Shown: positions 16,894-24,489 of the stretch, piece after piece
Position numbering within the stretch: the stretch's first letter is position 1
Layout of the letters: the number at the start of each line of letters is the position of its first letter
NCBI RefSeq assembly: GCF_031348265.1
Contig: NZ_CP133771.1
Span: 3,720,001-3,784,000, forward strand
DNA from: Streptomyces collinus
GTDB lineage: Bacteria > Actinomycetota > Actinomycetes > Streptomycetales > Streptomycetaceae
Reading direction: 5' to 3'
DNA length: 64,000 nt
Translations under genes and position numbers: made by a program
Notes under the pieces: model-generated
Database searches by the model: none
What the model saw: the letters and a program-made list of their open reading frames with translations, nothing else
What the model was told of the DNA's origin: nothing

Positions 16894-16973
16894 GGTCCGG
16901 ATGCGGTCAGGTCCGGATGCGGTCAGGTCCGGATGCGGTCAGGTCCGGATGCGGTCAGGTCCGGATGGGGTCG
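16894..16973. repeat. 16-bp tandem repeat (VNTR-like)
   Basis: Four perfect head-to-tail copies of GGTCCGGATGCGGTCA at 16894, 16910, 16926 and 16942 are followed by a degraded fifth copy. It sits in the spacer between the GH3 stop (16987) and the GH32 start (16789). It might attenuate or vary expression across the operon. Confidence 0.85.
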
Positions 16974-16986
16974 GGGCCGGTTGCGG

Positions 16987-19284
16987 TCAGCCTCGGATGC
17001 GGAATCCAGCGCTCAGCTGCTGCTCCCGTCGGGAGCTGGGCCCGACCCGGAGTGCGAACTCGCCCGGTTCGACCACGCGGCGGTTGTCGGCCGTGACGAG
17101 TGAGCACTGCGCGGCAGGGATGCTGACGTCGGCGTCCAGGCTTTCTCCGGGAGCGATTTCGACCTGGGTGAACGCCTTCAGCTCCTGCTCGGCCCAGGTG
17201 ACGCTGGTGGTCAGGTCGCTGATGTACGCCTGGACCGTCTCCAGGGCGGGACGGCTGCCGCTGTTGGTGAGTCGTACCGTCGCGTGGACTGTGCCGTCGG
17301 CGGGGACGTCCGGGTCGTGCACGACGAGGTCGGAGTAGGTGACGGTGGTGTAGGTGAGGCCCTCGCCGAACGCGAACAGGGGGTCCTGGGTGAGGTCGGC
17401 GTAGCGGTTCCCGTGCTGGCCCCGCACCTGGTTGTAGAAGACCGGCTGCTGCCCGACGTGCCGTGCGAAGGAGACGGGCAGCCGGCCGCTGGGTTCGATG
17501 AGTCCGAGGAGCAGTTCGGCGACGGCGCGGCCACCGCGCATGCCCGGGTTGAACGCCTCGATGAGCGCGGCCGCGTTCAGTGCCGAGTCCGGGAGGGTGC
17601 TCGGCTTGGACTGGGCGAGTACGACGATCATGGGTGTGCCGGTGGCGGCGACCGCGTCCAGCAGTGCGATCTGGCCTCCCTGGAGGTCGAGCGTGGCCGT
17701 GGAGCGCACCTCTCCGGTGAGGGCGATGGTGTCCCCCACGACCACGACGGCGTAGTCGGCGGCCTCGGCGGCGGCGACGGCCTCCGCAAGTTGCGCCTGG
17801 TCGACGGGGGCGGGGGTGAAGACGTCCGGCTGCGGTTGGCCGTCCGGGCCGAGGGACCACCCGGCGTCCCGGACGGGGCTTGCGATGTCGGCTCCGCGTG
17901 CGTACGCGATGGTCCACTCGGCGGGCGCGACGGCGCGAAGGCCGTCGAGCACCGTCTCCACCGACTCCCGTGGATGGCCTTCGGGCATCCACGGGACCTG
18001 GCCGGTGGCGCCCGCCCAGTCGCCGAGCATGGCTTCCGTGCTGTCGGCGTTGGGGCCGATCACCGCGATCGTCCGCGGAGTACCCCCGCTCACTGCGCGG
18101 CCGGTTCCGTCCGAGGTCAGCCCGCCTTCCAGGGGCAGGATTCCTTCGTTACGCAGCAGCACCAGGGAGCGGCGGGCGGTCTCCAGGTTGAGGTCGGCGT
18201 GGGCACGGCAGCCGATCACCTGGGCCTGCCGCTCGGGATCGGGGGTGCGCGGGTCCTCGAAGAGCCCGAGTTCGAACTTCAGCCGCAGCACCCGCCGTAC
18301 CGCGTCATCGATCTGCTTCTCCTCGACCAGGCCGCGGGCGACCGCCTCCTGCGCGCCCTCGAAGAAGGCGGGGGTGGCCATGACGAGGTCGTTCCCGGAG
18401 TTGACGGCGACCGCCGCCGCCTCGGCGTAGTCGGCGCAGGTCCGCTGGTCGTAGACCATCCGGCCGACGTTGTCCCAGTCGGTCACCAGCGTGCCGGTGA
18501 ATCCCCACTCGCCCTTGAGCACACCGTTGATCAGCCACTCGTTCGCGGTGATGGGCACCCCGTCGATCGACTGGTACCCGAGCATGAACGCGCGGCAGCC
18601 GGCCCGGACCGCCTGCTCGAACGGCGGCAGGAACCACGAGCGCAGCTTGCGCGGGCTGAGATCGGCCTCGCTCGCGTCACGCCCGCCGAGGGTCTCGGAG
18701 TAGCCCGCGAAGTGCTTGGCGTACGCCAGCACGGCGGTCGGGTCGCCGAGGCCCTCGCCCTGATAGCCGCGCACCATCGCCGCCCCGAGTTCACCGATCA
18801 GGAACGGGTCCTCGCCGAACGTCTCGTTGATCCGGCCCCAGCGCAGGTCCCGGGTGATGCACAGCACCGGGGAGAACGTCCCGTGGATTCCGGTCGCCGC
18901 GATCTCGGTCGCGGCCGCGCGGGCCACCCGGTGGAGCAGGGCCGGATCCCAGGCACAGGCCATGGCCAGCTGGGTCGGAAAGATCGTCGCCCCGGGCCAA
19001 AACGAGTGACCGTGGATGCCGTCGTCGGCGGTCAGCAGCGGAATGCCGAGCCGCGTCCGCCGGGCCAGTTCCATGGCCTGCGGCATCAGGTCGGGTGACA
19101 CGTGCAGGACCGATCCGGCCAGCTTGGCCGACACGATGTCCGCCAGGTCCCCGTGTTGCGCGTCGAGCATCAGCAACTGCCCGACCTTCTCCGGCAGAGT
19201 CATCCGTGACAGCAGGTCTTCGGTTCTCGCTTCCACGGTCGCTTCCGGGTCCAGGTACACGGTGGTGCGGACCGGCTGTCCCAC
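16987..19284 (-). CDS. GH3-family beta-glucosidase
   Basis: A 765-residue enzyme releasing terminal beta-linked sugars from oligosaccharides, cytoplasmic by lack of a signal. The N-terminal barrel contains LTADDGIHG, the substrate-binding KHFAGYSE and the nucleophile Asp in VTDWDNVGR (about residue 270). A second alpha/beta domain spans about 370-600 and a fibronectin III-like domain about 650-750. GTG at 19284 follows GGGAG. Directly downstream of the two sugar permease genes, it probably trims the imported substrate together with GH32. Confidence 0.9.
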   Translation of the reverse strand: MGQPVRTTVYLDPEATVEARTEDLLSRMTLPEKVGQLLMLDAQHGDLADIVSAKLAGSVLHVSPDLMPQAMELARRTRLGIPLLTADDGIHGHSFWPGATIFPTQLAMACAWDPALLHRVARAAATEIAATGIHGTFSPVLCITRDLRWGRINETFGEDPFLIGELGAAMVRGYQGEGLGDPTAVLAYAKHFAGYSETLGGRDASEADLSPRKLRSWFLPPFEQAVRAGCRAFMLGYQSIDGVPITANEWLINGVLKGEWGFTGTLVTDWDNVGRMVYDQRTCADYAEAAAVAVNSGNDLVMATPAFFEGAQEAVARGLVEEKQIDDAVRRVLRLKFELGLFEDPRTPDPERQAQVIGCRAHADLNLETARRSLVLLRNEGILPLEGGLTSDGTGRAVSGGTPRTIAVIGPNADSTEAMLGDWAGATGQVPWMPEGHPRESVETVLDGLRAVAPAEWTIAYARGADIASPVRDAGWSLGPDGQPQPDVFTPAPVDQAQLAEAVAAAEAADYAVVVVGDTIALTGEVRSTATLDLQGGQIALLDAVAATGTPMIVVLAQSKPSTLPDSALNAAALIEAFNPGMRGGRAVAELLLGLIEPSGRLPVSFARHVGQQPVFYNQVRGQHGNRYADLTQDPLFAFGEGLTYTTVTYSDLVVHDPDVPADGTVHATVRLTNSGSRPALETVQAYISDLTTSVTWAEQELKAFTQVEIAPGESLDADVSIPAAQCSLVTADNRRVVEPGEFALRVGPSSRREQQLSAGFRIRG

Positions 19285-19347
19285 GTTTAACTCCCAGTGA
19301 TGAGTGGTGAGGGGCGGAGAGTCGATGTCCGGCGGCGTACGCCGGCT

Positions 19348-20235
19348 TCACTTCAGGCCGGTGGTGGCGATACCGGCCACGAACTGGCGCTGGAAGAAGA
19401 GGAAGACGAGCATCACCGGCAGCAGGACGACCACCGCGCCGGCGAGCAGGATGCCGAAGCGGGTGAAGGACTGTCCGCTGCTGGCCAGGGCGAGGCCGAC
19501 GGGAAGGGTGTACTGGCTCTCGTTCTGGGCCACGACCAGGGGCCACAGGAAGTTGTTCCAGGAGCCGAGGAAGGTGATGATCCCGAGGGTGGCCAGGGCC
19601 GGCTTGGTCAGCGGCAGGATGATCTTCCAGAAGATGGCCAGTTCGCGGCAGCCGTCGACGCGGGCGGCGTCGATCAGCTCGTCGGGCAGGGTGGAGATGA
19701 ACTGCCGCATCAGGAACACCCCGAAGGGGCCGGCGAGGAACGGCAGGATCAGCCCCAACAGGGAGCCGGTCAGCTGCATGTTGGCCACCAGCACGTACAG
19801 CGGTACGAAGGTGACCAGGCCGGGGATCATGAGCGTCCCCATGACCAGCAGGAAGACGGCGCGCTGCCCGCGGAACTCCAGCTTGGCCAGGGCGTATCCG
19901 AGCATCGAGCAGAAGATCAGGTTGCCCGCGGTGACGGCCAGGGCCACGCTCACGGAGTTGGCGAACATGCTCGTGAAGTCGAGCGAGTTGAACAGTTCAC
20001 CGTAGTTGGCCGTCGTGGGCGCCGTGGGTATCAGGACCGGTGGCACTCTGCGGATGTCCGCCTCGGGCTTGAAGGAGCCGGAGAACATCCACAGGAACGG
20101 CGCGATCATGAGCAGCAGGGCGCCGCCGAGCGGCAGGTACAGCCAGGGCTGACCCCAGGTCCGGCGGATGCGGCGACGCCTCAGTACGCGGTCCGTGTCC
20201 GGGTGTGGCGTGGGGAGAGTGGAGAGGGTGCTCAT
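19348..20235 (-). CDS. Sugar ABC transporter permease (MalG type)
   Basis: A 295-residue inner-membrane subunit with six predicted membrane segments. The EAA loop appears as LIDAARVDGCRELAIFWKIILP, the site that contacts the ATPase. It starts six bases after the stop of the companion permease. There is no ATP-binding subunit in the cluster; Streptomyces sugar importers of this class are usually powered by the shared ATPase MsiK encoded elsewhere. Confidence 0.93.
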   Translation of the reverse strand: MSTLSTLPTPHPDTDRVLRRRRIRRTWGQPWLYLPLGGALLLMIAPFLWMFSGSFKPEADIRRVPPVLIPTAPTTANYGELFNSLDFTSMFANSVSVALAVTAGNLIFCSMLGYALAKLEFRGQRAVFLLVMGTLMIPGLVTFVPLYVLVANMQLTGSLLGLILPFLAGPFGVFLMRQFISTLPDELIDAARVDGCRELAIFWKIILPLTKPALATLGIITFLGSWNNFLWPLVVAQNESQYTLPVGLALASSGQSFTRFGILLAGAVVVLLPVMLVFLFFQRQFVAGIATTGLK

Positions 20236-20241
20236 GGGTCG

Positions 20242-21228
20242 TCAGTCCTTGTCTCGCAGCACGCGGAACTGCAGCACGGTCAGCACCACGATGAGGACGA
20301 AAATGACGTAGCTGGCGGCCGACGCCATCTCGTAATTGCCGTTGCCGAACTGCTTGTAGGCGTACAACGTGGCCGACAGGGTGGAGTCCAGCGGTCCGCC
20401 GTCGGTCATCACGAACGGCTCGTCGAAGAACTGCAGATAGCCGATGCCCGTGGTCACGGCGGTCAGCAGCAGGGCCGGACGCAGGAGCGGGAAGGTGACC
20501 CGCCAGAACCGCTGCCAGGCCCCGGCGCCGTCGAGTTCGGCGGCCTCCATCAGGGACTGGGGAACGGACTGCAGACCTGCCAGCATGATGATCATGACGG
20601 TGCCGAGGTTGCGCCACACCGCCATCACGATCATGACGGGAAGAGCGAAGCGGGTGTCCGCCAGCCAGGCCGGTCCGTCGATCCCGAACCAGCCCAGGAC
20701 GAGGTTCACCAGGCCCGCGCGAGGTTCGAGGAGCGTCTTCCACACCACGGCGACGGCCACGATGCTGGTGATCACCGGCAGGTAGAAGCCGACCCGGAAG
20801 ACGGCCCGGAAGCGCCGGATACCGCGGTCGAGGGCGACCGCCGCGGCGAGCCCGGCGGCCAGCGTCAGCGGCAGGGCCACCAGGACGAACACGGCCGTGT
20901 TGCGCAGGGCCGTGAAGAACTGCTCGTCCTGGAAGAGCCGCACGTAGTTGTCGAGGCCGATGAACGACACGTTCAGGGGTGTGCGCAGGTCGGCGCTGCT
21001 GGTGTCGGTCAGACTCATCAGCAGCGACCAGACCAACGGCAGCAGCATGAAGGTCGCGAACAGTGCGAGGAAGGGCGCGGCGAGGATCCAGGCGGCCCGG
21101 GCCTGCCTGCCGCGTGCCAGGACCCGAAGCGCGAATCCCCGGCGTGCGGCACGCCGCTCCGGCCCCGCGGTGCTCTGCTGGTCGGTGTCGCCCCGCCCGG
21201 GGAGCGTTTTCGTGGACATGGATGTCAT
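20242..21228 (-). CDS. Sugar ABC transporter permease (MalF type)
   Basis: A 328-residue permease with a long charged N-terminus, a first TM segment at about residues 45-65 and the EAA motif LMEAAELDGAGAWQRFWRVTFP near residue 230. It pairs with the MalG-type gene downstream and receives substrate from the lipoprotein encoded 34 bases upstream. Confidence 0.93.
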   Translation of the reverse strand: MTSMSTKTLPGRGDTDQQSTAGPERRAARRGFALRVLARGRQARAAWILAAPFLALFATFMLLPLVWSLLMSLTDTSSADLRTPLNVSFIGLDNYVRLFQDEQFFTALRNTAVFVLVALPLTLAAGLAAAVALDRGIRRFRAVFRVGFYLPVITSIVAVAVVWKTLLEPRAGLVNLVLGWFGIDGPAWLADTRFALPVMIVMAVWRNLGTVMIIMLAGLQSVPQSLMEAAELDGAGAWQRFWRVTFPLLRPALLLTAVTTGIGYLQFFDEPFVMTDGGPLDSTLSATLYAYKQFGNGNYEMASAASYVIFVLIVVLTVLQFRVLRDKD

Positions 21229-21262
21229 CCGTCCGTACGAGGGCTGCTCATGGCGGTGGTGC

Positions 21263-22561
21263 TCAGCGGCCGGTGCCGATGCTGGTGGTCTTGGACTGCA
21301 GTGCCTTCTGCACCTCGGCGACGGTGGCCTTGCCGAGGGCCAGCTTCTCCAGTTCGGAGTCGATGGCGTCGGCGATCTGCTGCCAGGTCGTGATGGCGGG
21401 CGGCGCCTTGCTGACCTTGAGCTGCTCGTCGAACGGCTTCATGTTCTCGTCCGCGCTCAGGTTCCCGTCCGTCCACGCCTGGGGCGAGGCAGGCAGGCCG
21501 CCGGTGGCCTTGGCATAGGTCGCGAGGTTGGCGGGCTCGGTCAGGAACCGGGCGAACTTCCATGCCGCGTCGGGGTTCTCGGCCTCCTTGAACACCGCCA
21601 GGTCGGTGCCGCCGGCGAACCCGGCGGGCTGCTCGGAGTAGGGCACCGGCATGGTCTTCCACTTGCCGTCCAGTTCCGGGGCGTCCTTGTGGAAGCTGGC
21701 ACCGGCCCACGCTGCCTCCTGATAGGTGGCGATCAGCCCGTCCCGGAAGCCCTGCACGTTGTCAGACCTGTCGGTCGGCGCCAGGCCCCCCTTCGGGACG
21801 CTTGCCCAGTACTCCAGCGCCTTGGCGACCTCGGGCGTATCGAAGGTGAACTTCTTGGTCTTGGCGTCGTAGATGTCACCGCCCTGCTGCCAGACCATCG
21901 GCACCCAGAAAATCCAGGAGTTGAAGCCCATCAGCAGCCCGGTGGCATGGCGCAGCTTGGGGTTCTGCTTCCCGGCGGTGGCCTGGATGGCCTTGAGGTC
22001 CTTCAGGTACCCCTCCCGGTCGCCGGCCAGGGCGCCCTTGATACCGGCCTTCTCGGTGAGGTCGGTCCGGTAGTAGACCACCGTGGTGTCGGCGGTGAAC
22101 GGGACGCCGTAGGAGGTGTTCTTGTACTTGGTGGTGTCCCACTGGCCGGGGTAGAAGTCCGACGACTTGATCGACGCCGGGGTGGCCTGGAAGCCGTTCA
22201 TGGCGGCCATCTCGGGCATCCAGGTGCTCCCGATCATGGACATGTCCGGCGTGTTGCCGCCGGCTATCGCGGTGGTCAGCTTGTCGTGGGCGCCGTCCCA
22301 CGGGACCGCGGTGATCTTGACGTCGGCGTCCGGGTTCTTTTGCTCGAACTTCTTGGCCAGTTCCTTCAGGGCGGGTTCGATGTCGCCCAGGTTCCACATG
22401 ACCACCGTCCCCTTGGCCTTGCCCGCGCCGATCTGGGCGGGCGCGTCCTTGCCGGGGGCGGAATCCTCGCTCCGGCCACAGCCGGTGGCCACCAGGGCCG
22501 CCGTGACGGTGACGCACAGGGTCTGGACGGTTCTGACAGAGTGCCGGGTTGTTATGCGCAT
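21263..22561 (-). CDS. Sugar ABC transporter substrate-binding lipoprotein
   Basis: A 432-residue family 1 extracellular solute-binding protein. The signal ends in a lipobox LVATGC near residue 27, so it is lipid-anchored outside the membrane. GTVVMWNLGD begins the first lobe, and the aromatic-rich WIFWVPMVWQQGGDIYD and AGGTDLAVFK segments are typical of sugar binders. ATG at 22561 is chosen because the signal peptide then starts normally; the open frame extends further upstream. First gene of the transport and hydrolase operon. Confidence 0.93.
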   Translation of the reverse strand: MRITTRHSVRTVQTLCVTVTAALVATGCGRSEDSAPGKDAPAQIGAGKAKGTVVMWNLGDIEPALKELAKKFEQKNPDADVKITAVPWDGAHDKLTTAIAGGNTPDMSMIGSTWMPEMAAMNGFQATPASIKSSDFYPGQWDTTKYKNTSYGVPFTADTTVVYYRTDLTEKAGIKGALAGDREGYLKDLKAIQATAGKQNPKLRHATGLLMGFNSWIFWVPMVWQQGGDIYDAKTKKFTFDTPEVAKALEYWASVPKGGLAPTDRSDNVQGFRDGLIATYQEAAWAGASFHKDAPELDGKWKTMPVPYSEQPAGFAGGTDLAVFKEAENPDAAWKFARFLTEPANLATYAKATGGLPASPQAWTDGNLSADENMKPFDEQLKVSKAPPAITTWQQIADAIDSELEKLALGKATVAEVQKALQSKTTSIGTGR

Positions 22562-22959
22562 GGTGCGGCTCCTAGCCGTTGAGCGATACGGAGGCGGGGG
22601 GGGGCGGCGAAGGGTGGGAGCGGGCGGACGCCCGGATGGATCACCACATGAGTGGAGACCGTCTGCGTTGGCAGCGGCATCGGCGGTCAACCGCAGGTGG
22701 CAGCTGGAGCATCGACGCGGAGTGGTAGCGGCCCGGGCGGGTGTGCCAGGCGCACCGTTCGGTGTCCGGATCGGGCACGCACGGGTGGAGAGGTGCAGCT
22801 GGACGGTGCCGCGTGAACGCAGGCGCAGCCGCAAGGGGTTGTGGGGAAGCGAGGGCCGAGTGGTTCGCCGAGGTTTCAGGGAGACGGGGGCGGTGCGTCG
22901 CCGGCAACGCACCGCCCGGCTGCGAAGCGCCATCACGTGCGCATCGCGATGACTTAGCG
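22562..22959. other. 398-bp promoter region of the glycan operon
   Basis: Lies between the stop of lacI and the start of the binding-protein gene on the same strand. No gene is supported. It must hold the operon promoter unless lacI reads through. I do not see a convincing copy of the 14-bp palindrome found upstream of the levanase; GCATCGCGATGAC near 22940 is only a partial resemblance. Confidence 0.45.
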
Positions 22960-23967
22960 TCAGTTCGCGCTTGGCTCTAACGTCGAGCCACGGACCACGA
23001 GGCTGGTGGGAATGATGCGCGCGGAGGCGGCCTGCGGCGATCTGCGCACGTGGTCGAGCAGCAGACGGGCCGCTGCCTCGCCCATCTCCCGCATCGGCTG
23101 GCGGATGGTGGTCAATGCCGGATAGGTGTACGACGCCAGCTCGATGTCATCGAACCCCACCACGGCGACATCCTGCGGAATCCGAAGGCCGGCCTCGTGC
23201 AAGGCGGCGAGCACGCCGGCCGCCGAGGGGTCGTTGTGCCCGAAGACCGCGTCGAACTCCGCCCCGTCCGCGAGAGCCTGCGCGATTGCGCTCCGGCTGC
23301 TCTCGAACAGGAAGTCGCCGCGGATGATGCGGCGTTGGTCGAGCTCGATCCCGGCCTGCGCATAGACGTCGACGAAGCCGCCCAGCCGTTCCTGAGTGCA
23401 GCCGTACTCCTCGGGACCGGTCACCACCAGCGGGCGACGGCGGCCGAGGTCCAGCAGGTGGCGCGCCGCCTGCTCACCGCCCTCCCGATTGGTGGTGGCC
23501 ACGTAAGGGAACCCCGGCCGCTGGAAACGGTCGTCGATCAGCACCACCGGAAGTCCGGCTTCATGCAGTTCCGTGATGGCCGCCAGAGCACCCTCGGGCT
23601 CTATCACCAGCAGACCGTCGAACGACTTGGCAGCAACCTGCAGACCCAGCCTGCGCAGCGACTCCTCACCGCGGTTCACGGTCAGCATGCGCAGTCCGAA
23701 GCCCTCGGTCTCCAGCGTCTCGACGACCGCCTGCACGATGCCGGCCCAGGCCCAGGCCATGTCAGGGACCAGCATGCCGATCATCTGCGTCGTACCGCGT
23801 GCGAGCCCCACTGCCCCGGCGCTCGGCACATAGCCGAGCTCCGAGATCGCCTGGCGGACCTTCAGGACGGTGTTCTCGTTGATCTCACCCTTGGCGTTCA
23901 GCACCCGCGAGACCGTCGTCTTGCTGACCCCGGCATGTGCGGCGACGTCAGCGATGGTGACTCCCAT
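22960..23967 (-). CDS. LacI-family repressor of the glycan locus
   Basis: A 335-residue regulator. The LacI HTH is at the very N-terminus (VTIADVAAHAGVSKTTVSRV, then LNAKGEI), with the hinge helix through VGLARG and a periplasmic-binding-protein-like sugar sensor to the end (GFDDIELASYTYPALTTIRQP). ATG at 23967 follows GGGAGGTGAC, an excellent RBS. Placed between the ABC/hydrolase operon and the divergent levanase gene, it probably represses both in the absence of the oligosaccharide. Two palindromic arrays in the divergent spacer are candidate operators. Confidence 0.9.
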   Translation of the reverse strand: MGVTIADVAAHAGVSKTTVSRVLNAKGEINENTVLKVRQAISELGYVPSAGAVGLARGTTQMIGMLVPDMAWAWAGIVQAVVETLETEGFGLRMLTVNRGEESLRRLGLQVAAKSFDGLLVIEPEGALAAITELHEAGLPVVLIDDRFQRPGFPYVATTNREGGEQAARHLLDLGRRRPLVVTGPEEYGCTQERLGGFVDVYAQAGIELDQRRIIRGDFLFESSRSAIAQALADGAEFDAVFGHNDPSAAGVLAALHEAGLRIPQDVAVVGFDDIELASYTYPALTTIRQPMREMGEAAARLLLDHVRRSPQAASARIIPTSLVVRGSTLEPSAN

Positions 23968-24041
23968 GTCACCTCCCCTCCCTTCATCCAGACGCGGAAG
24001 ACGTCCTCCCGCACCGAAGGGCCGATCGTACAAAGACTCGT

Positions 24042-24089
24042 GGAACCGGTACCGGAATCGATCCCGAAACCGGTTCCGGTACCGGTTCC
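24042..24089. promoter_or_regulatory. 16-bp inverted repeat upstream of lacI
   Basis: GGAACCGGTACCGGAA (24042-24057) and TTCCGGTACCGGTTCC (24074-24089) are perfect reverse complements, each itself near-palindromic around CG. Between them is CGAAACCGG, a third similar half. The stack lies 75-122 bp upstream of the LacI start. Multiple CG-centred pseudo-palindromes suggest an operator cluster, though a structured 5' leader is also possible. Confidence 0.5.
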
Positions 24090-24350
24090 GGAAGTCAAGC
24101 ACCGAGGGGGCCAAGCGGTCAACACACCGGAAACAACTCGTTCACGAATCTCGACGAGCGACGGAATCCCGCGAAGGTGCGCCACCCGGCCCGACCTGCG
24201 CGAACGCCGACCCCAGCCCACCGTGACCGAACCCGTCTACGCAGGTCACGCCCCCCGGCGGCGCCCTGATGGGCGGCGGCCCGTACCGAACCAATTGCGC
24301 CCGCACCATTGACGCACTGGCCGGATTGCGCTTCATAATCGGTCACTCGC

Positions 24351-24380
24351 TGTCATCGATGACACAAGTCAACGATGACA
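24351..24380. promoter_or_regulatory. LacI-type operator upstream of the levanase
   Basis: TGTCATCGATGACA (24351-24364) is a perfect 14-bp palindrome with the central CG typical of LacI operators. A second, imperfect copy (GTCAACGATGACA) is centred 16 bp downstream. The pair is about 110-140 bp before the levanase ATG. Binding by the adjacent LacI is inferred. Confidence 0.55.
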
Positions 24381-24489
24381 CCCCTGGGCGGCATGGCTGT
24401 CAGCGCCGGCCCGGGGCCTCACTTTTCGGCCCGTCCGCGCCAGGGCCGCAGTCACCGCTGCGCGGACGGCCGCGGGACAAGGAGACACC

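Noticed and set aside
16894..16973. CRISPR-like repeat array
   Set aside because: Repeats are head-to-tail without spacers, so it is a simple tandem repeat; no cas genes are present.
19297..22582. Very long plus-strand frames opposite the permease and binding-protein genes
   Set aside because: The minus strand encodes clear ABC transporter proteins; the plus products are His/Gln/Gly-rich shadow translations.
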